Shown here: piece after piece, positions 43,795-52,530 of the stretch
Layout: each line of letters begins with the position of its first letter
Position numbering within the stretch: position 1 is the first letter of the stretch
Assembly (NCBI GenBank): GCA_947253155.1
Contig: CAMXYK010000004.1
Coordinates: 17,355-81,354 of the forward strand
Direction: 5' to 3'
Source: an uncultured Bifidobacteriaceae bacterium
GTDB lineage: Bacteria; Actinomycetota; Actinomycetes; Actinomycetales; Bifidobacteriaceae
Length of the DNA stretch: 64,000 nucleotides
Program-made: the position numbers and the translations under genes
The notes under the pieces: model-generated
Databases searched by the model: none
Seen by the model: the letters and a program-made list of their open reading frames with translations, nothing else
What the model was told of the DNA's origin: nothing

Positions 43795-43932
43795 GTTAAA
43801 AACTCAGTCTCGTATCTGAGAAAGTAACGATAATTGACAAAACACTGTTATTTTCTCAGTCATCTGACTGAGAAAATAACGGTAATCACTCAAACACCGT
43901 TACTAACTCAGTCAGATGACTGAGAAAATAAC
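43795..43932. repeat. Three tandem 52-bp units, each a 34-bp palindrome plus 18-bp spacer
   Basis: Palindromes start at 43795, 43847 and 43899, exactly 52 bases apart. The middle one (43847-43880) has perfect 16-base arms (GTTATTTTCTCAGTCA and its complement) with a 2-base loop; the outer two have several mismatches. The 18-base spacers are also related to each other, so the array is a tandem duplication, not a CRISPR. Confidence 0.85.
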
Positions 43933-43985
43933 AGTCATGAGACCCTCGCACAGAACGCTGGTGTAGCTACAAATGCGGGGAAGTG

Positions 43986-44144
43986 TGCGCGTGTTTGTGG
44001 ACTTGCGTCTATCTTAAGTACACAAACACGATGTGAGGTGCGCGCATTCGTGGACTTGCGTCTATCTTAAGTACACAAACACGATGTGAGGTGCGCGCAT
44101 TTGTGGACTTACATCCAACTCAAGTACACAGACACGAGAAAAAT
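43986..44144. repeat. Three tandem 53-bp units with a long hairpin
   Basis: Units start at 43986, 44039 and 44092. Unit 1 has 9-base arms GTGTTTGTG / CACAAACAC plus inner ACTT / AAGT around an 11-base loop. Unit 2 is nearly identical; unit 3 is more diverged. 'ACAAATGCGGGGAA' just before unit 1 is shared with the 53-bp repeats at 52531. Confidence 0.85.
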
Positions 44145-44170
44145 CTCCGGCAAATGTTCCATAAAACCGT

Positions 44171-44209
44171 TAAAATAAAAGCGCAGACTGCAAAAAGCAA
44201 TCTGCGCTT
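44171..44209 (-). terminator. Rho-independent terminator of pepC
   Basis: On the minus strand AAGCGCAGA pairs with TCTGCGCTT around a 13-base loop, then TTTATTTTA. It lies 24 bases beyond the pepC stop. Confidence 0.85.
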
Positions 44210-44232
44210 CTATACTTACGCAATACTCAAGT

Positions 44233-45699
44233 TTAGCGGCAGCGCTTAGTAAGCGGCTCCCACGGCTCAAGCATTACTGGCTCTTGACTTGCAACGGCTA
44301 GAGTTGCTTCGTCAAGATACTTCTTATTGATGATTATTTCCGTAACGTAGCGGTCGAACCATTCTGCAGAACCGACGTAATAGCCATCTTCGCCTGCGTC
44401 TTTGCCCCAGCTGTTCTCAATCTTCCAGCGATCCGGGTTGCCGTCTTTATCCAAGTTCACGCCCGTAAACGTCATAGCGTGATTTCCAGGAATATCCATG
44501 TATTCCAATCCCTTCGCCTTGTCAAATGTGAATTCAACGTCGAAGAGCTGATCCACGCGCACTACTGCAGGATCGAAGAATCCACTGTCGCGCAAGGAGA
44601 ATTGCGTGCAATCGCATGCGAACCAGATTGGGTGACCGTCGCTAAGCTGTGCGACGGCTGCCTTCTTGAATACGTCGAGAGGAACGTTTACGAATTCCAT
44701 TCCCTTCGTTTCTGCCACGTTGGTGCTGTACTTGATTTGGTAGAGCTTGTTGAAAGGAGTACGTTCCATTGGGCAGTTGCATACTGTTACGAAGTCGTTT
44801 ACGTCAACAGGCACGTACTTTTTGGCGAATTCGAGTGGGGTGATGCCGTATTCGCGAATCATTGGACGTTCGTCTTTGCCAGTTTTTGGCTTGTCGTCCT
44901 TCTTGTCGTCCTTCTTGTCGTCAGATTCGCCGGCTTTTTCGCCGTCCTTGCTGCCGTCCTTCTTTTCGTCCTTCTTATCGTCGTCATCATCTTTAGTGCG
45001 CGCGAAGAAGTCGAACTTTGCTGGCGGCTCGCCCAAAGCAATAGTCGTCATTCGATACACGGTTTCCAAATCGCGAACTTTCATCTCGCGCAATTCTTCC
45101 AAAGAAGCACCGTTCTTATGAGCCTCGCGCAACTCGCACGCGAATTCGCGCAACTTTGTATTGATGTACTGCACGAAGGAATCAGAATCGACTGCGTTTT
45201 GCGAATCTGGATAAGCGCTCTTTGGCACAAGACCGTACTTGTTCACCAAGTTGACGAACATCTGCCACCAACCGCCATCGTCGATTGGACCTTCGTTAAT
45301 AATCTCAAAAATTCGGCTATCAACTGGCTCATCCAAAGTTGAAAGCACGTTTTCCAAGTAAGCATTTGCTTTTTCAATCTTGTCCCAGAAGAACAGGTAG
45401 CTTTCGGAAAACTCAAAGTCGTCTAAATTCCACTTATGCATTAATTCGTAGCGCAAAGTGTTAAGTGACGCGAACATCCAGCAGCGTCCGGAGCGCTTTT
45501 GGTTAGTAATGCTTCCTTGATTTAGTTCTACAGAGAATTCGCGTGGAAGTGCGCGCTTTCCTTGATAGCTTGTGGCAGCTTTAAGCACGCCGTTGTTCAC
45601 TGCTGCGTTTGCAGCTAAGAGGTTTGCGCGCTGTGCGTTGAAGTGCTCAGAATATGTTTTTACGTGTTCAAGGGTGACGGCTTTTACGTTTTCGGCCAT
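44233..45699 (-). CDS. pepC: Aminopeptidase C (bleomycin-hydrolase family C1) with charged insertion
   Basis: A 488-residue papain-fold aminopeptidase. The catalytic triad is visible: Cys73 in 'NQKRSGRCWMFA', His in 'PGNHAMTFTGV' and Asn in 'KIENSWGKDAG'. The C-terminal end, which in PepC blocks the cleft, is present. Residues ~235-278 hold a Lys/Asp-rich low-complexity insertion with repeated DDKK units that is not part of the family fold. It degrades peptides from the N-terminus and likely acts on peptides from the adjacent importer. Transcribed divergently from oppB across 566 AT-rich bases. Confidence 0.95.
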   Translation of the reverse strand: MAENVKAVTLEHVKTYSEHFNAQRANLLAANAAVNNGVLKAATSYQGKRALPREFSVELNQGSITNQKRSGRCWMFASLNTLRYELMHKWNLDDFEFSESYLFFWDKIEKANAYLENVLSTLDEPVDSRIFEIINEGPIDDGGWWQMFVNLVNKYGLVPKSAYPDSQNAVDSDSFVQYINTKLREFACELREAHKNGASLEELREMKVRDLETVYRMTTIALGEPPAKFDFFARTKDDDDDKKDEKKDGSKDGEKAGESDDKKDDKKDDKPKTGKDERPMIREYGITPLEFAKKYVPVDVNDFVTVCNCPMERTPFNKLYQIKYSTNVAETKGMEFVNVPLDVFKKAAVAQLSDGHPIWFACDCTQFSLRDSGFFDPAVVRVDQLFDVEFTFDKAKGLEYMDIPGNHAMTFTGVNLDKDGNPDRWKIENSWGKDAGEDGYYVGSAEWFDRYVTEIIINKKYLDEATLAVASQEPVMLEPWEPLTKRCR

Positions 45700-45719
45700 G
45701 AGTTTCCTTAATCTCCTTT

Positions 45720-46094
45720 AGAGTTGAAAATACGAATAACAGTTATTGTAGTATGCTCAATGTCTCATGAGTGTTTCTTATTTTGCGCCTATTTTCGGCA
45801 TTTATAAGAATAACATTAAATATTTTTATAAAACTATACTTTTTTCGTTAAATATTCTGTTTTTATAATTAAATTTTGAATTTATTATATTTAATAATTT
45901 TGCATATTTTATGCTATAAAAATAAATTTTTTATTAAATAATATTTTAATTTTATAAAAGCGAAATTTCGCGAAATCCTTGCTATTCTGCGCTTTTATCA
46001 TATGAATATAATGCAATTACTACCTATTTAACTATGCAATATAGTGCTAATTTTTTAAAAAATTATGTTACAAAAATATTTTCTGTTTAAGCCT
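45720..46094. other. AT-rich intergenic segment between pepC and opp genes
   Basis: About 375 bases of very AT-rich DNA without an ORF that looks real. The pepC promoter must lie near its left end. I see no repeat or structured RNA that I can support. Confidence 0.5.
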
Positions 46095-46122
46095 TTGTAC
46101 ATAGCTTGGCTAAAAATATACT
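46095..46122 (+). promoter_or_regulatory. Promoter of the opp operon
   Basis: TTGTAC (46095-46100), 16-base spacer, TATACT (46117-46122). The leader is about 135 bases and contains a GTAAATC/GATTTAC hairpin at 46200-46217 before the leader ORF. Confidence 0.6.
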
Positions 46123-46239
46123 AATTATGTGTCCCGAATTGACAAGGGTCAGTTTAAACGCGCCTTTTTTAAAGTGCGTTGGGATGAATCGGTGATGCTG
46201 TAAATCTTACGATTTACGACTGCCCAATGGAGGTAAGCA

Positions 46240-46269
46240 ATGGTTAGGCGTAGAAAAGAGTCACAATGA
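46240..46269 (+). CDS. Nine-codon leader peptide overlapping the oppB start
   Basis: ATG at 46240 with SD GGAGG at 46229-46233 starts a 9-residue ORF, MVRRRKESQ. Its stop TGA (46267-46269) overlaps the oppB ATG (46266) as ATGA. oppB has no strong SD of its own, so its translation probably depends on ribosomes finishing this ORF. The three arginine codons in a row could act as a sensor, which is inference. Confidence 0.5.
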   Translation: MVRRRKESQ

Positions 46270-47249
46270 TACGATACATCGTTAAACGATGCCTTAATTA
46301 TGTGGTGATGTTGTTTGTCGCCGTATCCATGACATATTTTTTGGCTAGCTCATTTATGGATCCGCGTTCGAACTATATGTCTCGACATCCTCATCCACCT
46401 ATTGCATCAATCAACCGTTCCTTGGATTTGGCAAATATTAACGATCAGACTCCGGTCTTCACTCGTTATTGCCGTTGGCTTTACAACATTTTCACTCAAT
46501 GGAATTGGGGATTGAGCCCAGATCAGGCTCCAGTTGGCCCTGCAATCGCAACTCGTATTGGTGCTTCTGTGCAGTTGGTTACTGGCGCTACAATTCTTGG
46601 CATTGTTTTCGGTGTTAGCGTTGGCGTTTACACTGCTATTCGCCAGTACAAGTGGCAAGATCGCGTTCTTAATTCCACTGCAACCTTCCTGCTTGTTGTT
46701 CCTGCAGCTGTTTTGGGTTTGATGGTTGTGCTTGCTGCAATTAACATCAACCGCGCGGCTGGCGTGCGACTTTTCTACGTTACCGGTTTGCATTCGTACC
46801 AAGGTTCCGACCCGTTTATATATGTGCTTGACTTCTTGCAGCATTTGATTTTGCCGACGATTGTTATGACAATTCCTGGCATGGTTGGGTATCATTTGAC
46901 GCAGCGCACGTACCTTCTCGATACTATGAATGCTGATTACGTTCGTACAGCTCGCGCTAAGGGCTTGCCTTTGAATTTGGCTATTCGTCGCCACGCTTTG
47001 CGCACTTCTTTGATTCCAACAGCTGTTGACGTTGCGTTCTCTATTGCAGGCGTTTTCACTGGTGCAGTTATTACGGAAACAGTTTTTGCTATTAATGGCT
47101 TGGGTAGCTACTTTGTTCAAACCATTATGCAGAACGATATTAACGGTGCTGTTGCTATTGCAGCGTTTGGTGCTGTGTGTACTTTAGTTGGCGCTTTGCT
47201 GGCAGATATCTTCTCTGCTTGGCTCGATCCACGTATTCGTTTGAACTAG
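46266..47249 (+). CDS. oppB: Oligopeptide ABC transporter permease (OppB type)
   Basis: A 327-residue permease with six predicted helices, starting 'MIRYIVKRCLNYVVMLFVAVSMTYFLASS'. The binding-protein-dependent-transport EAA loop is around 'DYVRTARAKGLPLNLAIRRHALRTSLIP'. It pairs with OppC to form the channel. The start is coupled to the leader peptide by ATGA overlap. Confidence 0.92.
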   Translation: MIRYIVKRCLNYVVMLFVAVSMTYFLASSFMDPRSNYMSRHPHPPIASINRSLDLANINDQTPVFTRYCRWLYNIFTQWNWGLSPDQAPVGPAIATRIGASVQLVTGATILGIVFGVSVGVYTAIRQYKWQDRVLNSTATFLLVVPAAVLGLMVVLAAININRAAGVRLFYVTGLHSYQGSDPFIYVLDFLQHLILPTIVMTIPGMVGYHLTQRTYLLDTMNADYVRTARAKGLPLNLAIRRHALRTSLIPTAVDVAFSIAGVFTGAVITETVFAINGLGSYFVQTIMQNDINGAVAIAAFGAVCTLVGALLADIFSAWLDPRIRLN

Positions 47250-47273
47250 CAGAACAGTGTAGGTGAATTTGAT

Positions 47274-48221
47274 ATGAATAAAAAAGATGTATCTTCAAAA
47301 CCTCAAGAGTCTGCTGCAGATAAAAAAGCTACTGCTGGTGCATGGGGCAACTTTAAGCGCACTGGTAAGATGACGCTTTATACGCGTCGATTCTTCCGTC
47401 GTCCGTCTGCAGTTGTGGGCTTGGTTATGCTCGTAATTTTGATTCTTTTCGCATTGTTTGGTGCGAAGATTTCAAAGTGGAGCTACGATGAACCAGACTT
47501 CGCTTCTCTCGCAACTCCTCCTTCTGCAGAGCATTGGCTTGGCACTACGCCAGGCGGTTCAGACATGTACGCAATGGTTGTGCGCGGACTTGGCCGCTCT
47601 CTTTCGATTGGTATTGTTAGCTCAATTACTATTACTGTTATTGCAGCTCTTGTTGGTACCGCTATTTCTTACTTTGAAGGTTGGTTTGAGCAGATTGGCA
47701 TGTGGCTTTTGGACATGCTTCTTATTGTTCCTTCCTTCTTGCTTATTGCTTTGATTATTAGCGCTTCTAGCGGCGGCAGCGATTGGCTGTGGTTGGCATT
47801 TGGCTTAACAGCTTTTGGTTGGATTGGTTACGCTCGTACGCTTCGTACTTTGACTTTGAGCTTGCGTGAGCGCGAGTATGTTCGTGCAGCTAAGTTCGAG
47901 GGCGTTTCTTCATTCCGCATTATTGTGCGCCACTTGGTTCCAAACTTGGGTTCTGTGTTGATTATTAACACGGTTCTTGGTGTTATTGGTGCTATTAACG
48001 GCGAAACTGCTTTGAGCTTCTTGGGTCTTGGTATTAAGGCTCCGGATACTTCTCTTGGTACTTTGCTTAATGCTGGCCAAAGCGTTGTGCAGACTTCTCC
48101 GTGGGTGCTTTTGGTGCCGTCTGCAGTGCTTGTTTTGCTAACCTTCTCCGTGCAGCTTATTGGTGACGGTTTGCGTGATGCCATTGATCCATATTCTAGG
48201 TCTGTTGGTAAGGCCGACTAA
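47274..48221 (+). CDS. oppC: Oligopeptide ABC transporter permease (OppC type)
   Basis: A 315-residue permease. The N-terminal ~35 residues are polar; the first helix is 'RRPSAVVGLVMLVILILFALFG'. The EAA loop reads 'REYVRAAKFEGVSSFRIIVRHLVPNLGS', followed by 'GAINGETALSFLGLGIKAPDTSLGTLL', typical of OppC/DppC. Partner of OppB. Confidence 0.93.
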   Translation: MNKKDVSSKPQESAADKKATAGAWGNFKRTGKMTLYTRRFFRRPSAVVGLVMLVILILFALFGAKISKWSYDEPDFASLATPPSAEHWLGTTPGGSDMYAMVVRGLGRSLSIGIVSSITITVIAALVGTAISYFEGWFEQIGMWLLDMLLIVPSFLLIALIISASSGGSDWLWLAFGLTAFGWIGYARTLRTLTLSLREREYVRAAKFEGVSSFRIIVRHLVPNLGSVLIINTVLGVIGAINGETALSFLGLGIKAPDTSLGTLLNAGQSVVQTSPWVLLVPSAVLVLLTFSVQLIGDGLRDAIDPYSRSVGKAD

Positions 48222-48242
48222 CGAGCGTTTGGAGTGATAAAC

Positions 48243-50132
48243 ATGACTGATATTGCAAATAACGCTATTAAGGAAGAAACCACGATGGAAGATCAAAACA
48301 ACGAACCGTTGCTTTCAGTACGCGACTTGCAAGTTAGCTTCGCTTCTGAAGCTGGTACTGTGCATGCTGTGCGCGGAATGAATTTTGATTTGTACCGCGG
48401 AAAGACCATTGGTATCGTTGGCGAATCTGGTTCTGGTAAGTCGGTTACGTCCTTGGCTGTTATGGGCTTGCTTGATAAAAACGCTAGCGTTAAAGGCTCT
48501 GTAAAGTATAAGGGCGAGGAGCTTTTAACTAAGTCCGATTTAGAGATGAGTAAGATTCGTGGCAAGAATATTGCCATGGTTTTCCAGGATCCTCTTTCGG
48601 CTCTTACTCCAGTTTTCTCTATTGGCGATCAGCTTAAGGAAGCTTTGGTTATTCATAACCCGGGCATGAGCGAAGAGCAAATTCGCGAGCGTTCTATTGA
48701 ATTGCTTGATTTGGTTGGTATTACTAAGCCGGCTGAGCGTTTGAAGGCTTTCCCTCACGAGTTTTCTGGTGGTATGCGCCAGCGCGTGATGATTGCTATG
48801 GCGATTGCTAACAATCCGGATATTATTATTGCCGACGAGCCTACTACCGCTTTGGATGTGACTATTCAGGCTCAGGTTTTGGAAGTCTTGAAGAAAGCTC
48901 AGCGCGAAACCGGCGCTGCAATGATCTTCATTACTCACGATTTGGGCGTAATTGCTGGCGTTGCGGACGAAGTTATTGTTATGTATGCAGGCCATTTGGT
49001 TGAGCATAATAGCGTTGAGGAGATTTTTGCTCACCCAACTCAGCCGTACACTATTGGCTTGTTGGGAGCTGTTCCTCGCGTCGATCAAAAGCGCACTCGT
49101 CGTTTGACTCCAATTTCTAAGCCAACTATGGATATGCTTGTGGCTGAAGAAAAAAGCGGCGACGACAGCACAATGATGGGTCTTGAAGCAGAAAGCGAAA
49201 CTGTTCGTTCTCTTCTTCACGCCGAAACCGAAAAGCCAATTAAGCCAATGTTCGAAGGCATTCCTCGTGAGCAGCGCAAAGTTGTTTTGGATGTTAAGAA
49301 CTTGGTTAAAACATTCCCGATTACTAGCGGCGGCTTCTTGCGCCGTAAAGTTGGCGAAGTTCGCGCAGTTGATGGTGTGAGCATTGAGGTTCGCGAAGGC
49401 GAAACTGTGGCTTTGGTTGGCGAGTCCGGTTCTGGTAAGTCCACGACTTTGATGGAAATTATGGGCTTGAAGAAGCCTGAGTCCGGTTCTATTACCGTTT
49501 TCGGCACTGAATTAAACGATAAGTTGACTCGTGAGCAGCGTCGCGAGCTTCGTTCTAAGATTCAGTACGTGTTCCAGGATCCAATGAGCTCGCTTGATCC
49601 TCGTATGCTTGTTTACGATATTTTGGCTGAGCCTTTGCTTGTGCAGAAGAAGTCGAAGGAAGAAATTCGCCAGCGTATTGCTGAGCTTATGCAATTGGTT
49701 GAGCTGAATCCTGATCAAGTTGATCGCTTCCCAACGCAGTTCTCCGGTGGTCAGCGTCAGCGTATTGCTATTGCTCGCGCTTTGGCTGTGAATCCTAAGC
49801 TTCTTCTTCTTGATGAGCCTGTGTCTGCTTTGGATGTTTCTATTCAGGCTGGCATTATTAACTTGCTTGAAGATTTGCAGGATAAGCTTGGCGTTGCTTA
49901 CTTGTTCGTGGCTCATAACATGGCTGTGGTTCGTCATATTTCTAGCCGAATTGCTGTTATGTATCATGGCCGAATTGTGGAAGCTGGCGAAACGGATGAA
50001 GTGTTTGATAATCCTCAGCATCCGTACACGAAGGCTTTGATTAGCGCCGTGCCAATTCCAGATCCTACTATTGAGAAGCATCGTAAGCGCATTATTCTTA
50101 ATGAAGAAGATACGTTTGATGATGTGAAGTAA
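48243..50132 (+). CDS. Oligopeptide ABC transporter ATPase, fused OppD-OppF
   Basis: A 629-residue protein with two complete ATPase domains. Domain 1: Walker A 'GESGSGKSVTS', signature 'FSGGMRQRV', Walker B 'IIIADEPTTALD'. Domain 2: 'GESGSGKSTTL', 'FSGGQRQRI', 'LLLLDEPVSALD'. The order corresponds to OppD then OppF joined by a ~60-residue linker. It powers peptide import by OppBC. The ATG at 48243 follows GGAG at 48231-48234; a GTG three codons upstream overlaps that SD. Confidence 0.95.
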   Translation: MTDIANNAIKEETTMEDQNNEPLLSVRDLQVSFASEAGTVHAVRGMNFDLYRGKTIGIVGESGSGKSVTSLAVMGLLDKNASVKGSVKYKGEELLTKSDLEMSKIRGKNIAMVFQDPLSALTPVFSIGDQLKEALVIHNPGMSEEQIRERSIELLDLVGITKPAERLKAFPHEFSGGMRQRVMIAMAIANNPDIIIADEPTTALDVTIQAQVLEVLKKAQRETGAAMIFITHDLGVIAGVADEVIVMYAGHLVEHNSVEEIFAHPTQPYTIGLLGAVPRVDQKRTRRLTPISKPTMDMLVAEEKSGDDSTMMGLEAESETVRSLLHAETEKPIKPMFEGIPREQRKVVLDVKNLVKTFPITSGGFLRRKVGEVRAVDGVSIEVREGETVALVGESGSGKSTTLMEIMGLKKPESGSITVFGTELNDKLTREQRRELRSKIQYVFQDPMSSLDPRMLVYDILAEPLLVQKKSKEEIRQRIAELMQLVELNPDQVDRFPTQFSGGQRQRIAIARALAVNPKLLLLDEPVSALDVSIQAGIINLLEDLQDKLGVAYLFVAHNMAVVRHISSRIAVMYHGRIVEAGETDEVFDNPQHPYTKALISAVPIPDPTIEKHRKRIILNEEDTFDDVK

Positions 50133-50231
50133 CGCAGCTTGTTTGCTACTTTGCTTGCTGTTGTGCTTGCTATTTTTTGTTAAGTAGTAAGCTGCTTGCA
50201 TTAGTTTGCATAAATTTGCATAAGTTTGCAC

Positions 50232-50266
50232 AATCGCGCATGTTTATTACAACATGCGCGATTTTT
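50232..50266 (+). terminator. Rho-independent terminator after oppDF
   Basis: AATCGCGCATGTT (50232-50244) pairs perfectly with 50251-50263 around a 6-base loop, followed by TTT. Four related 'GTTTGCATAA' strings lie just before it. The bases to oppA hold its own promoter. Confidence 0.88.
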
Positions 50267-50425
50267 ATTACGTAACATAAAATTAAAAAACGTAAGATAT
50301 TTCGTTTTTTATCTAAAATAAACTAAAAAATTTTCTGTTTTGCCGTTTATGGAGAATAAATTATTCTTTTTTATTGAATTTTAGCAAACTTAAGAGGAAA
50401 AAAATCAGTTTTTTAAAAAAACGAT

Positions 50426-50463
50426 TTGTCGAATGTCATAGAGTTGTATATACTCATACAACA
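50426..50463 (+). promoter_or_regulatory. oppA promoter with overlapping inverted repeat
   Basis: TTGTCG (50426-50431), 17 bases, TATACT (50449-50454). An inverted repeat GTTGTAT-ATACTC-ATACAAC at 50444-50463 covers the -10 and the likely start site, so it could be an operator. oppA is therefore transcribed apart from the permease genes. Confidence 0.55.
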
Positions 50464-50502
50464 TACCGGAAGACGGACATCATCCGGGGAATGAGAGGAA
50501 TC

Positions 50503-52245
50503 ATGAAAAATACAAATGCAGGTAAACTGACTGTATTTGCCGCAGCTGCACTTTCTGTTGCAATGCTGCTCGGCGCTTGCGGTGGTGCTACTAACAATGC
50601 TGGTAAAGCAGGTATGACTGCTGAGCCGGCTGCTGGCGTTGACACTTCTTACACTGGCGAACTTCCAATGCCAGATGTTAACAAGCGTTACGATAACCCA
50701 CAGTCACGCGACAACGTTAAGGATGGCGGCACTTACACCGTTGCTCTTCCTGTTCTCGGTCCAAACTGGAATTACGCTTCTAACGATGGTAATTCTGGTT
50801 ACATGGCTACTTTGTGGGGCTTCTACCAGCCAAATCTTATGGCTTATGACACCGTTAAGGGTGAAAAGATCAAGTACAACCCTGACTACATTACTTCCGT
50901 CAAGAAGGTTAGCGACAAGCCACTCGTCGTTCAGTACAACTTGAACCCAAAGGCTAAGTGGAACGATGGTACAGACATCGATTACACCGCTTTTAAGGCC
51001 ACTTGGCAGGCTTTGAACGGCAAGAACAAGGATTACTCCGTGCCTAGCACCGAAGGTTACGACTGTATTCAGTCTGTTGAGCAAGGCTCCAGCCCGAAGC
51101 AAGTAATCGTTAAGTACGATAAGCCATGCGCAACATGGGAAATGCTTTTTGCTCCATTGGTTAATCCAAAGGCCGGTGACGTTAAGACCTTCAACCAGGG
51201 TTGGGTAAACAATCCTCACAATGAGTGGGGTGCAGGTCCATTCCAGATTGAGTCCGCAAACGAAAATCAGGTTGTCTTCACTCGCAATCCAAAGTGGTGG
51301 GGCAAGAAGGCAAAGCTTGAGAAGGTTATCGTAAAGCGCATGGAAGATACTGCAGCTTTGAACGCTTTCCAGAATGGTGAGATCGACGCTGTAACCGATA
51401 GCATTTCTTCCAAGGACGCAATCAAGTCTGTTCGTGGCGTTAAGGGCGCTCAGCTCCGTTACGGCTACAGCACCAAGGTTCGCGTGCTTAACTTCAACGC
51501 TAAGTCCAAGCCGCTTAACGATCTTGCAGTTCGTAAGGCTATTGTTCAGGCATTCGACGTTACTACTTACAACAAGATTCAGTTCCAGGGCATGAACTGG
51601 AAGAGCGAGCAGCCAGGTTCTGAGCTTCTTTCCATGTTCCAGGCTGGCTACAAGAACAACCTTCCTGCTGACGGCAAGTACAACACCGAAAACGCCAAGA
51701 AGACTCTTGAAGCTGCTGGCTACAAGATGGGCAAGGATGGCTACTACGCAAAGAATGGCAAGACCCTTGAGATTTCCTTCACCTTCTTCGGTGACGATTC
51801 TACTCAGGCAGCTCTTGCAAACGCATTCCAGGCAATGATGAAGAAGGCTGGAATTAAGTGCAAGACTGTGAACCAGGCTGTTGCTAAGTTCTCCAAGGTT
51901 GTAGCTGCTCACGATTATCAGGTGCTTCCATTGGCATGGCAGTCCACATCTCCATTGAGCTTCTTGTCTGCAGCAAGCCAGGTTTACAAGTCTGATAGCG
52001 ATTCCAACCTCGGTCTCGTTGGCAATAAGAAGATTGATGCTATGCTCAACAAGATTGGCAAGACCTACGATTACAAGGAACAGACTGATTATGCAAACAA
52101 GGCAGAGTCTGCAGCTCTCGCACTCTACGGAACTCTTCCAGTTTCTGCTCCTCCTATTTACCAGGTGTTCAAGAAGGGCTTTGCTAACAACGGCCCTGCT
52201 GGTTACGCAAGCACCTACCCAGAGGATATGGGCTGGCAGAAGTAA
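50503..52245 (+). CDS. oppA: Oligopeptide-binding lipoprotein (family 5 SBP)
   Basis: A 580-residue lipoprotein from the ATG at 50503, with SD AGAGG; the frame opens upstream at 50374. The lipobox is 'LLGAC' with lipidated Cys26. The mature protein matches the family 5 binding proteins: 'DGGTYTVALPVLGPNWNY', 'NPKAKWNDGTDIDYTAFKATWQAL', 'FTRNPKWWGKKAKLEKVIVKRMEDTAALNAFQNGEIDAV' and 'NDLAVRKAIVQAFD'. It captures peptides outside the membrane for OppBCDF. Separate promoter and terminator allow higher expression than the permease. Confidence 0.95.
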   Translation: MKNTNAGKLTVFAAAALSVAMLLGACGGATNNAGKAGMTAEPAAGVDTSYTGELPMPDVNKRYDNPQSRDNVKDGGTYTVALPVLGPNWNYASNDGNSGYMATLWGFYQPNLMAYDTVKGEKIKYNPDYITSVKKVSDKPLVVQYNLNPKAKWNDGTDIDYTAFKATWQALNGKNKDYSVPSTEGYDCIQSVEQGSSPKQVIVKYDKPCATWEMLFAPLVNPKAGDVKTFNQGWVNNPHNEWGAGPFQIESANENQVVFTRNPKWWGKKAKLEKVIVKRMEDTAALNAFQNGEIDAVTDSISSKDAIKSVRGVKGAQLRYGYSTKVRVLNFNAKSKPLNDLAVRKAIVQAFDVTTYNKIQFQGMNWKSEQPGSELLSMFQAGYKNNLPADGKYNTENAKKTLEAAGYKMGKDGYYAKNGKTLEISFTFFGDDSTQAALANAFQAMMKKAGIKCKTVNQAVAKFSKVVAAHDYQVLPLAWQSTSPLSFLSAASQVYKSDSDSNLGLVGNKKIDAMLNKIGKTYDYKEQTDYANKAESAALALYGTLPVSAPPIYQVFKKGFANNGPAGYASTYPEDMGWQK

Positions 52246-52307
52246 GTAAATCTGTAGCGCTTATGCGCGAAAATTTACGAAGCTAACTGCTTATAATTTA
52301 TAGCAAG

Positions 52308-52344
52308 TGGCGCGTGGTCTTTTGACTGCGCGCCATTTTTTTTT
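52308..52344 (+). terminator. Rho-independent terminator after oppA
   Basis: TGGCGCG (52308-52314) pairs with CGCGCCA (52329-52335), followed by nine T residues at 52336-52344. Confidence 0.9.
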
Positions 52345-52400
52345 GACCCATAACCCTTTTTTCTGTAACCCTTTTTGTTCGCTCTTATATATAAGGTGCA

Positions 52401-52529
52401 GCGCGACGACCTGCTTGAGCGCAGCACAGCGCGCGCGAAAGCAACTCGGAGCGGAAACTCGCTTAGGTTGGAAGTCCAGTGGACTTCCAACCTAAGCGAG
52501 TTTCGTAAGCGAGCGCTTATAGCGCGAGC
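52401..52529 (+). repeat. Dispersed palindromic repeat, copy 2
   Basis: Matches the reverse complement of 9497-9622. In this copy the core is an almost perfect 51-base palindrome: arms 52454-52478 and 52480-52504 pair at all 25 positions around one central G. Such a structure could form a cruciform in DNA or a long RNA hairpin. Confidence 0.85.
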
Positions 52530-52530
52530 G

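Noticed and set aside
43795..44144. CRISPR-like regular array between metG and pepC
   Set aside because: The units repeat as a whole, including the 'spacers', which are similar to each other. Only three units each, palindromic, and no cas genes nearby.
44479..45342. 287-residue plus-strand frame inside pepC
   Set aside because: PepC on the minus strand has an intact catalytic triad. The frame is partly built from the Lys/Asp repeat read in reverse.
52336..52344. Nine-T run as a slippage site
   Set aside because: It is the T-run of the oppA terminator, outside any coding sequence or promoter spacer.
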